64,000 nucleotides of DNA from Aplidium turbinatum. Its lineage: Eukaryota; Chordata; Ascidiacea; Aplousobranchia; Polyclinidae. This document shows positions 32,956 to 45,654 of this stretch, piece after piece. The notes under the pieces were generated by a model. It saw only the letters and a program-made list of their open reading frames with translations, searched no databases and had not been told where the DNA came from. The translations under genes and the position numbers were made by a program. Within the stretch, counting starts at the first letter, position 1. Each line of letters starts with the position of its first letter. Location of the stretch: positions 9,015,823 through 9,079,822 of the forward strand of contig OU964935.1 of assembly GCA_918807975.1 (NCBI GenBank), read 5' to 3'.

Positions 32956-35900
32956 CACTTTGCTCCTCAAAGGGAGGCCAGATTTGGCCCCCCCCTCATA
33001 TTTCCGTTGATTACTTGAAGCACAGTAACGCCATGCACTTGGTTTTTCTTGACTTTTCCTAAAATTGCCAGGCGGATCTGATGATACTAAATTTGATGCT
33101 AAAAGTTGTGTAGTTTTCTTGTAAATTCAAGATTTTGGTGAATTTTTGATATTTCTAGCTCACTTCCAGCAAAGCGTGAAATGGATTACATTGCGATAAC
33201 AAGCCATGAGCTCATAATTGCTTCGTGCATCGATATGCGCGAGCAGAGAGAAACGTCCTCTTGTTTTCCTTTGTTTGGTTTGACCTCAATAACACAAAGC
33301 ACGTTATTTCTAATGCTACAAAAAGAAGCCAGTGGTCACAAAGTTGTTAATTAGAAACAATAATAGCAAACGTTTTTTGCGTTATCAGCTTTACGAAGAA
33401 AAGCAATCTATGATCAATGTAGGCCACAAACTATTCAAAACAGTTGTTTCAACCAGCAAATATCCATTGACGAATAAAAAGCGTTACAATAAGAAATCTT
33501 CCCTTAGGTAGTGAGTAGTGACATGAAAAACCTGGTTTCGAAATAAATGTTCTATGGAAATACTCTCATTGGCAAAACTTTCCATTGGGAAAATGTATCA
33601 CTTCAAATGCTTTTGGAAGAAGCTGAAAAAATGGCGTTTTTGCAAACAGTAATTGTGAGATACAGTATGCTCAAAATTATGAGATCACGTAGCAGCTTAC
33701 TCGATGACTACATGTCCCTTCGCGGCTTTATGTCGCCTACGCTTACTTGTTATGTGTTGCATTTTTGTTCGACGGTGCACTGTGTATTGTTCCAAAGAGC
33801 GCAAAATAAAGATGATAATGTCTTCACTACAAAATATTTTGTATTGTAGACTAGGCATAATGCTCGGCGTCACATCAGACAAACAACAAATCGGCTTTCT
33901 TGATCATTGATTCAACATCTGAATACGTTGCGCCAATGTATAAGAGGCCGGCTATTGTGAAAACCCGCCATTTATAAACGATCTGATTATTCCTAAAGTG
34001 GGATAAACCAATGGATCAAAGAATGAAAAAACAATGCTGAGAAAACTAAATCTAAGTGACGAACAATACCGATGTCTTCATTTATTTTGGAAAAATGCTG
34101 CCTAAACTTATCAACAAAAAATACCGAAAAAAACGGCAGGTTTCCCGAAAGCAGAATTTGCTCGACTTTGGCATGAATTTAGTCAGACAGCTAATAAATC
34201 CACACATACAATAACGGCCACTCAACGGCTATAATATTCATAATCAACCTGGTTCTGGGCGGTTTGTGTAACAGTTCAGGGGAAGACACTACTTGAAATG
34301 GTGCACAACACAAAAGATTTTCAATGTTGATGGTGGATTTCTAAAAACCGGTGTGGATTGTGCTGCACAGTGACTTCAAGTTTAGGGCAGAAAAGGCACA
34401 AAAATATCAAGATAAAAACAAAGACCTTGTGGGAAATTTGTGGGAATCATAACACGATGCAAATACCATAAACGCGTAGTTTGCATGCTGCTCTAAGCTG
34501 GCCGGTAACCACAAAGGTAGACAACAAAGGCAGTTTATAACTAGATAACAGCGTAATAAACATTATAAATACGTAACCCGACAGTTTTCTTTTACAAACG
34601 TTTTACGTCTAACAGTAAAATTTCCGCAAAATTTTTGTGAAGCGTTTACAAACCATGGTTATGTGAAATTATTCATCATTATTATTTTTACTTTTCGGAT
34701 GTTGTAAAACGTCATCAGAAAAAATCACAAAAAAAACATTTCATTACTTCAATGTAGTAGGCCTAAGAATTTTTTATAGAATTGTAGCCACGTTTTATCA
34801 ACCAAGAAGCCATTTTTTGGCAATATGAAGTTATACAAAATAATTTGCAATACTACAAATGTTTGAAAAGAATCTAGGAAGTCTTCTCACAATCTAGCAC
34901 AAAATGATTGTGTTTATTGTACCTCTGCAATATTTTTTATGACAAATTTTGAAGCTTCGTTATAATCATTTTTATCTTTCAAGTCATAAGTCCATTTTTT
35001 TTGGCCAGAAATTATAATCGCTGCTTTGCTCTTGTATCGCTTCGTCGCGTTTACGCGTATTTTTTGTGTTCCAAACAATAACGACCAAGTCAGCAATTCA
35101 GTCTTTTTACATTGATTCAACATTTGTAAACGTTAAATTAATGTAGATCTGCTGACTGTGGGTTTATTTCACATTTCCTTTGTTTACCCATGTTCCTCAC
35201 TTTGCTGTTGCATTGTTTCGACGTTGGCGGACTAAAAATGCATTTTCAAATTGATTGACACACAATAAAAAGTGAACTTCGAACTTAGCTTTGTTGATGT
35301 AAATGCTGTATTTTTAGTGGATGTAATTCATGAGTTATGTTTATAAACACCCGTAAGCCAAATGACTTATGATGTAGCCGGCATGATATTTGTGATGCGA
35401 CTTGACACAAATCCACAATTCCAAAAGCGCCTAATTTGAACTTAGAAATTTCAGATAATTTCAACAGCTTGTTCAATTGTCTTCTCTCTACTAAAAATAT
35501 TCATACTACAAACTCAATTGTAGACCTAAAATACACAAACGAACATGTAAACAGCTATTCAAGTAAGCCAAGGTGTTACTTATGAGAAGTTTGGTTCCAT
35601 AAAACAAGAAGCTGGCCATGGGTTTCGCAAAGCATTAGTTCAGGACAAAAATATAAAACAACGCAGTTTTGTTTTTTTCAAATTCATGTAACAATGTTAC
35701 TCTGTAACTATTTTATAATTAATGAGTAGCCTACAATAAGATTTGCTCGCATAAATCTTTATCGACGCAATGAGTCCGCACACCGCACACACACTTCGTG
35801 CGGTTGATCGAGTTCTTTGTCCTTTAGAATTTTGCATGAAATCGGATTAGCACGGTTAATTAAAGGCGGCAAGTTAAATCAAAATTGTCGTTTTTGGGTA

Positions 35901-36109
35901 TCTTTGCAAAAGTTGAAATATCAAGTTTCACATATAAAATTTTAGAATAATGACTTTTCAAACTTATAGACAAATGATTTTTTTTCACACCAGTGCAACT
36001 TCTGTTGAAATAGCACCAGCGGATCACACGTAACAGCTGATTGAATTTGATCCAAAAACGGCCCCCCCTTGAGCAGTTAACTTCCAAAAAAACGTTGAAA
36101 AGCAAAGGG
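32956..36109. mobile_element. possible piggyBac-like element bounded by TTAA, 3.15 kb
   Basis: TTAA at 32952-32955 is followed by CACTTTGCTCCTCAAAGGG. On the right, AGCAAAGGG is followed by TTAA at 36110-36113, so the ends read (TTAA)CMCTTTGCT inverted. Both sides then have a G/C block (GGCCCCCCCC; GGCCCCCCCTT). TTAA plus CCCTTTG-type ends is the piggyBac hallmark. No transposase frame is recognised inside, so it would be non-autonomous or heavily decayed. It could also be two unrelated TTAA sites. Confidence 0.45.
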
Positions 36110-36539
36110 TTAACATATCGTTTGCTTATCTCCTTGCACAGCTTTTATGTTGCCTTGTTTTGCCATGTACGATATCGGCATTAGGCCATGTATTAACTTA
36201 TCTGTGTTTTCTACCGGTAGCCTATTATTATTAATGTTCCTAATTATTGGTGGTTTGTTTAGATGTTTGGGTGGCAATTGACTTTGGTGACCTTTTTGCC
36301 ATCCTTGTGGGAATTATTTGTGTTTTTGTATATTTTTGTTGATTCGCCAACAGAACAAAGCAAACTGAACTGAACTCTATGGTTCAGTTTTATAAACGCC
36401 CAATAAAAAGCAACGATGGTACGAGTTTTGGGGTTCGGTGCCCGCTTGACAGCAACGCATGTCATAAATTCTATCTATAAACTCTATTATCAGCTGTATT
36501 TAGCGGCATTTATTTAATGTAGCAATTTCCAAAAAAAAT

Positions 36540-36700
36540 CTTCAACAAGCGGAAATTTCACCCTGTCAATTTCAGCGTCACGGCGTAGGCTACGACAGTT
36601 GTTCAAAACTTCGTTGATCATGCGAACCTATGGGTTGCTTCGGAAGAGCTTTCTCCGTCCGACGATAAAAAACATACAATAAATCAATGTCTCCGAAACT
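36540..36700 (+). repeat. SINE-B copy, diverged
   Basis: CTTCAACAAGCGGAAATTTC, CTGTCAATTTCAGCGTCAC and GTTGTTCAAAAC follow the SINE-B order. The word GGCTA interrupts the consensus at GGCGTAGGCTACGAC. Confidence 0.5.
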
Positions 36701-36968
36701 TTGCTCAAATTTAGTCTTCAGGCCTTTCATCAAGAATTCATAGACAATAAAGTGAACGCATTGCATGTAAAGATACTTTTGCTAAAATAATATAGCCTAG
36801 CCAAAAAGTGAAAGTTCCTATGCAAGAACTCTTTATCTTTGCTATCTGTACGGTAGCGTCTGTGGTAAAAGGCATCATATACTTTTTTCTGTAGCCTAAA
36901 TAAATATCTCTTCTTAAGTGTAGCCTGTAGGCTACATATTGCACTGAAGATGAAGAGGAGTGCCTTGA

Positions 36969-39900
36969 TCATCTTCGGGTTAAGGTTAAAAACTCTTCTC
37001 TAGTTTTCGGGTCATCTCTGAACACTCCTAACATACAACTTGTCAATGTCTTTGAATTCGGTTTTTCTACACCTCTCATCACCATGCACATATGCCTGCA
37101 ATGAATATACGATTAGCCTATGTAGCCCACGGTGCTTCACGTAAAGGCGATCCACATACTGCATAGAGTCTAACCCAGTGGTTCTCAAACTGGGGTCCGC
37201 GGTCCTTTTGGGGTCCGCGAGACAATTTTCTGGGTCCGCGAAGCACCTTCCGGCAAAATTAACACGATCCCGAAGAAAAAATTTTTGTAGGAAGTAAAAA
37301 TTTTCAGGCAACTTATTTTCCAAACCAAACTTAACAGATATATTTTAGTAAGCTGGTTTGTCATCCTTCCACACAGTTTTTTAAGCCCGGCCTTTCGTTT
37401 GATTGTGATAGCCTTTGTTTCGTTTCTATCGACTTTGTGACATCAAGGACTGCATAGTGGTGACGTACTTTTACAACAGTCGTGTTTACCAGATCAAGAA
37501 CAGAATTACGAATTATACTTGACTAAAAAGGGGTTAGGCGAAGTTTATTAAGGCTGGTTATTTTTTACTGATTAAGTTTTGAATTGAATGCATTTTCGAA
37601 CTTATAGCTTTTTTAGCCTCAGTCAAACTCAAATTAGCCTAAAATTAAGAACTTTTTCACTTTACTAATTGAATTTTTAAGTTAAATTTGAGTACAAAAA
37701 GTGAAAATGGTTCAGCCTCGAAAAAAATTAAGATTCAATGATTCCTATGTTCAATTTGGTTTCACTGCGATACATTCTGGAGGAGAAAAAAAAGCCGCAG
37801 TGCGTGCTGTGCTGTAAAGTTTTAGCAAGTTCTGCTCTAGAACCTAGCAGGCTGAAAAGACATTTGGTAACACATCAAGATCATATTGAACCAAACGGAA
37901 CCTAACATAGAACTGATAACACCCAAGCAGATGCACCCATTTTATTGACGTGTGCATTTTTAATTGCATATAACAAATAAACTATTAATCATTTGCCGTT
38001 TTTGCGCTAATTTGCCTTAAGTTTTGGAGGACCGAGAGTCGTTGAAAAAATCGCAGGGGGACCGTTCAACAATTTTTTTGAAAAAGTTTGAGAACCGCTG
38101 GTCTAACCAGAGCTAGGAGGGAAAATATTTTGACAACAGAAAAAATCTGTTGATTTGAATTGAAACTTTGAAACACGTTTGCTTAGAATAGCCTTAAAAT
38201 CGAATATAAAATTCACAGTCTGTAGCTTACTGTACAACAGTATAGGCTAAGCTTTACAATTTACATGCAAAATCGACTCACGACGCTTCGATGATAACTG
38301 CGACACCGTTTGGTTCAAGGACATCAACGAGAGCTTGAGCTATTTGTTTCGTCAGCCTTTCCTGAACTTGTAGGCGTCGACTATACATTTCAACTATCCT
38401 GAAAATCAAAAGTTTTATTCTAAAAAATGCGAACATATCCATAAGAAAGAGTTGTAGGCTAAGTCTCAATATATGGTCTGAGTCTATGTTAACTACCTTA
38501 TTATTTACGCTAGATGTCAGTGAAATGATGCTATATGAAATGAAGTACTTCAACCTTGGACAGTTTATAGAACTTCTACAACCAGCTAGCCTACATTTTG
38601 ACCACTTATATAGCGAGAACAAATCAATGTGTACGCCGTCAAGATGAATCAATTAGTGATTCTACTGATTGTTTTTACTGTTCGATGTCTTTTATAACCG
38701 AACAGAATATCAAAACAGTGACTTTGCTTTTTAAGGCAACAATAGGCCTAGGCCTACTAGTAAAAAAAAACTTTTTTTTTCAACTTTTTTTAGTTTAAAA
38801 GATAGAAAATTTTATGAGGATTTTGAATACCGATATGCAAAAATTTTACTGAATTTAAATTGCATTTTAAAAAAATTTTGAATGGTCTTACCGTAGCCTA
38901 GTATTACCCTAGGTACAGCTTGCATAACTAAAAGATCTATCATTCTATCCTATCAATTCCCTTTTCATATTCAATTTTAAAAGTAGATCTAAGAAACTTG
39001 TTGGAGACTAATCATACAAACTTTCAAAAAGATAAAAATTTCTCCCCATATGATCACTTTGTATTGTAATCTGTGATTGATCACACAGTAATCAATCACT
39101 TTGTATTGGAAAATTACATTTCTGCATTTGTTTTTCTGTTAGTAGCCTATACTATGCTATAGCCTACACATGCAATAAAGTGGTGTTTTTTTGAACAAAA
39201 AATATATCTGCAATAAAGCTGCTTTTTTTTGAACAAAAAATATATCTACTCAATCATCTTCAAATATGAAGGAAATGTTTGAACCCATTTAAACACCATT
39301 CGTCATAGCACACGACTAGGGAACTGTGTTCCGGAAGCTAGTGCAATTCCCTATTACCACAGCGAACTCGCAGCATCAGGCTAAAACAGGTCGTTAAAAT
39401 CTACATTGTGAAATATTAGCTGTATACTGTAGCTTAACAGCTTACTATCTACCCTACGCAGGGCCTCCGAGAGAAGTCAGCACTGGTCGGAAAACAACAC
39501 GAAAAATGAGCCCCATAATATTTTTTAGCAAATATTGCATTGCATGTTCGTGTTGAGCTGAAATTAGCCTACTTTCCTCAGCATGAAAAGAACTTTGTTC
39601 AATGTAAAAATCATCAATAATTAATCACTGGATTACACTTGCAGCAAAAATGCCATTGAGGCAAACTATTTTGTCTAGAAAGCTTTGTCAACACACAATA
39701 GGCCGACAGCAAGACGGACTATATAGTCCGTCTTGGCCGACAGGCAACGAAAATAGTTCAACCAAGCATTTAATTCAGGAGTGTCCAAACTTTTTCTCAC
39801 GCGAGTCAGATTTGATAATAAGTGTTCGCGGGCCAACAGCCACAATAATTTTTCTGAAAACTGCAAGTTGAATTAATATGATTTTTATGTGTCTGCAGGC

Positions 39901-42900
39901 CAAAAATAGCACATTGTACAACAACAGGTGCGGGCCATACAAAAACGTCTCGTGGGCCGGAGTTGGCCCGCGGGCCGGACTTTGGACATCCCTGATTTAA
40001 TTCAACCCTTTCTGGACTTTTTGCAATGCAAAGTTACGGATCACAGCATCAAATGATAAAATTTTGCGACGTCTGAATTGATGCACAACATGTATAGTTA
40101 GGCTTTTCAATCGGTTTTGAGTCATAGGCCTACTGGAGCGCAAACATTTCTTTACAAATTTCAGTAATTGCTAAAACCACGTTCTCAAAGCACAACCGTT
40201 GGAGGTAGCTACCGGAACACAAAAAAAATCATAACAAAACTATTTGGAGAAACCTTTCGAAAGTTGCAATCAATGATTTCTTGTGTAGAGATTATGGGGT
40301 GGTTCGTTCTGGTTTGCAGCTGAAGTTTGCTGTGTGGCTTTCTGTCAAAAGTACTAACTCATCCAAAATGTCTTGAAAAATGTCATTGTTGTAGCCTACA
40401 AATGGTTTAAATTTGTTCCACATGCCGGCAACTGCACAACAGACATACGATGAAGTTTTCATGGAACTTCAAACTCATCGACGATATGTTTAAGTTTGTT
40501 CATACATTTGTCAATTCCAACAACTATCGAATCTTTTGCAATGTACGGTAGAATACATTTCCTTCGAATGATTCAGCTAGTTAAGTGGAGTTATAAAAGC
40601 GTTCTGTCCTCAGGAAAACAAAGTCATTTTCTTTTAAATTTATAATTGCCACTGCAACTTTAGCTTGCGAGTAGTAGCCTACTCTTCTCAGCTTTCTCTT
40701 ACTTAGATTACATCTTTCTTTAATTTCATTAAATTCATCAGTGAATGTTGTTTAGGACCGTAATTCACATAATGCAAAGCAGTCACAAATTTAAAACTGC
40801 TAGTTGTAGGCTACTTTAGCATTGACTCAGCTTCCGATCGAGCTCTTGTTGGTTCCAACTTGATGCATTTAAGAAACGTCTTTAGAGCTTCAATTGCAAA
40901 AGGGTGATGTAAAGCATTTGGGTTTGACTGCACCACGCCTTGATTATCCTCTCGAAGTCAATTTTCTTTGCAAGATGATAGGACAGCTTTCTTTACATTT
41001 TTCAGAAATTTTCCTCTGACTGGGCTATAACTTTAAAGATGCCACAAGCTTACATATAATCAATTACTCCAAAAATGATAAGACATTTGAACAACGCTGT
41101 CTGTAGGCAACATTATGAATTTCAACTAGATTTAAGCAACAACATCCATAAACAAAAAACTCAAATAAAGAAAAAACTCACTACCTTCCAAAATCACATC
41201 ATGAGAAGCATGACCAACAAAAGGCTACTTGACCACACGAAAACAGAAGTTTTTTTAACTATGACAAAATTACATCCAATTGCAGCAATAAGTTAATAAA
41301 ATTAAAAGTTTTAAAACTGTTCGGCCACACTAAAAGATCACAATTCGGAATCAGCAAAGTTTGCACAGAAGGAAAAGTAGAAGGAAAATGAAAACGTGGC
41401 AGACAACCAAAACGATGGCAAGACAACATCCAATCATGGACCGGACTCAACTTGGCGACACTGGGCGAGCTGGCTCAAAATCGCCACTCTTGGAAGCAAA
41501 TAACTCATGTTGATGCGCAATCTGCTGCAGGCGGAGATAATGACTGATGATGATTCATAAACAAAAAATATACAGGATTTACTTTCTTTACTCGTGCTTG
41601 GAATGATACCTTTAACTTTCTCAGATAACTTATGTTGGATACAACATCCTATGCCTGGCCAACGCAGATTTTGAAGTTAAGGTTCAGTTGTCAAGCAAAA
41701 ATACTTCCAGCTTAGCTAAAACAGCGCCAATTTTCAAGTTGAAACTATCAATACAATCGAAGCCGTTCAGTGATACAGAAATCATTTTAGCTTCAGATTT
41801 TACGTCTTGAAGCTGTTCAACATCGCCTACCTTAACACGAAAATGATTTGTTCTTGATGAGAAGCATCGAGAGTGACACTTACAATGATTGAGAAATACT
41901 TGGAACTACGCACTTCATTTAAGAATTTGTTGATTATTTAGTTGATACATTTTTACTTTAGTACTAAAAATGGGCCCCCCTCAAAAGTGAAACAAAAAAC
42001 TACTCGTTTTTCCTTCACAATGTTTTGCTAGGGGGGAAACTGGCCCGACTTCCCCCCCTCTCGGAGCCACTGACCCTACGTATGCAAAAGCAGACTGTGT
42101 TACCTGGCCAGTTTGCTAATTCCAATCACACGTTTGTTTGGAATGTATCCAACAGCCACCTGCAAAAATAACGCAAAACACACACTTCAGATGACGTAAT
42201 CTGCATAACGTAGCCTACTTGCATCATAGGTAGCTGGCAAGTAGCACGAAGAGGTTCTGAGGTATTGTATAGGTATAAGGTTATATGCAGAAAGTATTTA
42301 AAAATTGGTTTTAAATAAACAAGGATTAAAGTGCAAACTGTTTACCCAGCAAGCAGTTCAGCATAATTTCACTACCGATATTACGTAAGCATATTTGCCA
42401 ATCTCCGTAACCGGCAAGGCTTTGCCAGTTCAAAACCAAACCAAAAATCAAATAAAATTACATAAATAATGTCACAAGTCACAATTTTATGTTGTTATAT
42501 GTAGTCTAGTAGGACTTGACCGAAAATATGCAATATGTATGCCGTTTCAATCGGTAAATTACAAAATATGGACCCAATAATGCTTATAGTCAAGAAAATG
42601 CTTGGTGTCAGATAACTTCTAAGGGAAAACGTAAATCGCAGGTTAGGCCTACCGTAGTAATTTTTTATGAAATGATAACACTTATTTAAAAGTTTTTTCT
42701 ATGCAAAAAAGTTTATTTATTTGTCTAATTGTTGAATACAGTAAAACAAAATGTTGTTAAAAATTTCCGCATATAGGCTAGTGCAAAGATTTTAGATCAT
42801 TGGAATGCGAAACTAAATCAGCTTTTGGCTAAACGGTACTGCAATAGAAGAGTAACGTATTTTTTTCTGATTTATTTTTTATAGGTTATATTACAGTAGA

Positions 42901-44989
42901 GCAGTGAAATTGGTTTTTAGTAATTTAAGATCTGTCATTGAAAGAAAACTCTTAACGAGACCGAACAAATTGTTAAATCGACAATTGACCCTTCTAATGT
43001 TGCTGGAAAACCTGAGCTGCCCGCCCTGTCATATAATGTCTCTAATAGCCTACAATGCAGTTCCTGTGACATTTTGCAAGCAGCTATAGCACTTACAGAT
43101 CCAGTAAAAGGCACTAAGTGATGTTCACACAAGGAAAACATTTCGATGTTTTTAACAACAACAATTTCATCATGATCCACATCAAAGATGGCTTCGTTGA
43201 CGATTTCTGTAAGAAAAAAAGCTGACTGTGAATTAATGTCACGCAACATTTTATTCAAAGTGTTTGCTTCCATGGCAAATTACACATTTAAACAATTTAA
43301 TGAGATTTTGTAATTTTTGTTATAATTTTATTCGTGGGATTTGCGTTTTTTTTGCCTAGGCCAGGGGTCACCAAACTACGGCCCGCGGGCCAGAACCGGC
43401 CAACGAACTGATTTCATCCCGCCGCCACGTGCTGCGGAACAGCTGCTTTGTCTTTTTGTGTAATAGAGACTTCTTTGTTAAAATTGTTCGTTCTGATAGT
43501 TCGTTGTTGTATGTTGAACTTGTACATGTTTCCACCAGGCAGCCTACATGTTGGTGTTCTGTTTTTATCATTAGGCCACCACAAATGGGGACAGTCTAGG
43601 CCAAATTTGGAAAGATGTAATGTTATTTCAAGAGCACTATGCCCTGTAGTGTGTCACAACAGGGGATAACTTTTCCAGCAATCTTTCGATTTTCATCACA
43701 ACTTTGCTATTCCACCACTGAATTTGTTATCTATTGTTCTCAATTCAAGGCAATGGGGATTCTAAATAGTTGTATATCTTTTCGCAATTCTCAAAAGTTT
43801 GGTGACCCCTGGCCTAGGCTATACCTCATTTTATGTTTTTACCTATTTTCAATAAAAACAGTGGAAAAACATAGGCTATATGTACATGTTGCAAGTAGCA
43901 GAAAATACGTTCAGATAATTTTAGTAATTTTTTCAAAAAAAATTAACTAATCAAATCTACCATTAAATTAATAAAAGATAATCGATAATTATTTTCACAA
44001 ATTCTCACAGGATAACGGAATCCTTTTAACGACAAATCACGGAAAACCCAACCACTTATTGTATTTGTTTCATCACCAATTTGTTCCAAGTTAGCTAAGA
44101 TCTAGCCTAAAGCATAAACAAAAAAAAGTTTCTCGTAGATTTCACATGTTTCAAAGTAAAAGCTTACATACCGTCCAGCGATTCTGTGTATCCCTTTGTG
44201 AAATAAAGCATTGCCTTGGCTGCTCGAGCTGGAGTTTTCACTAATCCTTGCCTGCTGGGATCCTCACCAACTTCATGAATTATGGTTTTGAATGCATCTT
44301 CCATAAGTGTTACTCTGGCTAAACAAAAAAGATATGATTCAACATAATCTGATGCTCTGATTGAAGTGTTATGCAAGAAGAATTAGTGGATACTTTAAGA
44401 AAGTAACTGTGAAAGTAGGCATATTTTATTTTAAAATTTCGATTGATCAACTAAACTCATATTAGTCATATATTAATCCCATCCGTGAGTTCTTTCTGTT
44501 TTATGAAAGGCACTTTTCCTCTATTTTTTGCGCTAACGCTTGTGACTTTACCACAATATTTGTTGTTGTTGTTAGGTTATTTAATTTACCACTAGCAAGA
44601 TGCCGTAAAACTTAACCTAAAAGTCTCATGAAAACGATTGTAGATTTTTAGCCACGTGACTTTTCTGTAAATCGATATGTGTTACAGTGTAAGTTTTTTT
44701 TACAGCCATGACAAAACACTTCTCTTAAGTTTTTTATCCCAACCTTTATAATGGAAAATAACTCTGTAAAAAATCTCTTTTTCGTGGAGGTCATAAAATA
44801 TTTGACGCAGTATTTCAGCATTGCTTATCATGACAAAAAGTTTTACAAGCTTGTCATTTCTTATGCATCTTAACCACAGATTCAATACAAACTTCTCTTA
44901 CATTTAGTGTTGTCATTTGTGTCAACCCTTTTTTCCACTTGCTTTGTGGTGTCACCTTTACTTGATATGGCCATTCTAGAAACGTCCAT
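36969..44989 (-). CDS. GCH1: GTP cyclohydrolase I (6 exons, complete)
   Basis: Converts GTP to 7,8-dihydroneopterin triphosphate, the first step of tetrahydrobiopterin synthesis; a cytosolic homodecamer in known homologues. Exons in transcript order: 44902-44989, 44172-44318, 43097-43206, 42104-42159, 38282-38398, 36969-37095. All borders are GT-AG and all phases join, giving 214 aa. Conserved blocks: [49 protein letters not shown] with the zinc Cys and His; [43 protein letters not shown] with the second zinc Cys; [15 protein letters not shown] near the C-terminus. The N-terminus ([13 protein letters not shown]) is short and polar, unlike the longer vertebrate one. Human GCH1 is 250 aa, and the difference is N-terminal. 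Introns carry several hAT insertions. Confidence 0.95.
37176..38100 (+). mobile_element. hAT element (ZBED5-like), in GCH1 intron 5
   Basis: Ends CAGTGGTTCTCAAACTGGGG and, reversed, CAGCGGTTCTCAAACTTTTT. Perfect 8-bp target duplication GTCTAACC at 37168-37175 and 38101-38108. It contains a remnant of a BED zinc-finger domain (37700-37900: CVLCC- and H-type spacing, with frames shifted), as at the N-terminus of ZBED5/SCAND3-type transposases. The rest of the gene is deleted. It makes up 925 of the 1186 bp of the intron. Confidence 0.9.
37700..37905 (+). pseudogene. BED zinc-finger remnant of hAT transposase
   Basis: Reading across frames gives AATTTGGTTTC (I/Q-FGF), GGAGGAGAAAAAAAAGCCGC, a Cys-x-x-Cys block (GTGCTGTGCTGT), and AGGCTGAAAAGACATTTGGT (R-L-K-R-H-L) then ACACATCAAGATCA (T-H-Q-D). 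This is the order of the ZBED5/SCAND3 N-terminal finger (C-x2-C ... SRLKRHLxTxH). It is broken by frameshifts. Confidence 0.6.
39171..39247. repeat. 38-bp direct duplication
   Basis: TGCAATAAAG ... TTTTTTTGAACAAAAAATATATCT occurs twice in tandem (39171 and 39209) with minor changes. It lies in GCH1 intron 4. Confidence 0.75.
39305..39412. mobile_element. MITE copy 2, degenerate, opposite orientation
   Basis: Reverse complement shares TTTTAGCCTGATGCTGCGAG, GGAACACAGTTCCCTAGTCG and an end TTCACAATGTAGATT with the element at 30648-30805. The far terminus is lost. Confidence 0.65.
39776..39994. mobile_element. hAT MITE, 219 bp, in GCH1 intron 4
   Basis: Ends CAGGAGTGTCCAAACTTTTT and, reversed, CAGGGATGTCCAAAGTCCGG. 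Perfect 8-bp target duplication ATTTAATT at 39768-39775 and 39995-40002. Internal GGCCCGCGGGCCGGAC palindrome near the right end. No coding content. Confidence 0.92.
40003..41289. other. GCH1 intron 4 sequence with possible hAT relic
   Basis: On the minus strand, near 40640-40930, frames such as [20 protein letters not shown] and [10 protein letters not shown] resemble interior helices of ZMYM/KIAA1586-type hAT proteins. There are no termini and no continuous frame. Weak. Confidence 0.25.
41290..41560 (+). mobile_element. LINE 3' end (RTE-like ORF C-terminus)
   Basis: Translation reads [13 protein letters not shown], then [17 protein letters not shown] and [11 protein letters not shown]. This is the familiar post-RT tail 'GHxxRS...GRPxxRWxDxI...WTGL...AxxRxxW'. 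It ends in an ATGACTGATGATGAT 3' tail. A stop interrupts the frame. It is a truncated insertion in GCH1 intron 4, same class as the element at 61.86 kb. Confidence 0.75.
42390..42470 (+). repeat. SINE-B fragment
   Basis: TTTGCCAATCTCCGTAACCG, GGCAAGGCTTTGCCAGTTCA and an AAACCAAACC tail follow the SINE-B order. Truncated at 5'. Confidence 0.5.
43362..43811. mobile_element. hAT MITE, 450 bp, in GCH1 intron 2
   Basis: Ends CAGGGGTCACCAAACTACGG and, reversed, CAGGGGTCACCAAACTTTTG. Perfect 8-bp target duplication GCCTAGGC at 43354-43361 and 43812-43819. A GGCCCGCGGGCC palindrome follows the left end. It inserted into a TAGGCC-type word. No transposase frame recognised. Confidence 0.92.
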
Positions 44990-45654
44990 TTTTATATACA
45001 CAGTGAGTGTCCTTAGGACTGATTTTATACCTGTTATATTAAGAATTTTTTTTAAAAGTAGGCAAGGAAGCAAGAAATGTTAGACCTATGCCTGTACATT
45101 AAGAATTTAAGCTTATACTATTGTGACTTCAACATCCTTTCTGATGCAAACTGAATTTTGACATTTATAGTTCAACTTTACCTCATCACAACGGTTCTAT
45201 TACTTTAAATTGATGCTTGCTTTATATTAAAATATTTATTGAGTGGTAAAAATACGCTTAATAATACCACATAGCCTAATATCTTTTTCTGAAAAGCTGC
45301 TTCATTTGTCGTTAGTCACCTGCTTTAATAACGTCACTAGCATCTGGAAACCGTGTGGTTTGCCAAAATAAAATCAATATGATCGGATTTTGGATTCACA
45401 TTCAGTATTTTATTTTGTGTGGAAATTAGATTGTCTTTAAAGATTTTAAATGAAAGTGCATTTAGGTTTCGTATTGTTGACTTTTCTGAAACATTAGCGA
45501 TATCTCTGCAACATGGTTTATATATCCCATAATCGTGGTTTGAGTAAACGTTTCACGGGACACTTTCACCCAATCCCTACCCCCGCTTTTTTCAGTCATT
45601 CAAATTATGTTTTAACATGATTGGACACAAAGTTTACATAACCACTTCACTCTA
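44990..45654. other. upstream flank of GCH1, no other gene seen
   Basis: Presumed promoter side of the minus-strand gene. No motif I can defend. Confidence 0.3.

Noticed and set aside
36730-37323. Minus-strand frames of 80 and 103 codons
   Set aside because: Partly the last GCH1 exon read through into intron and hAT sequence. The real exon is 36969-37095.
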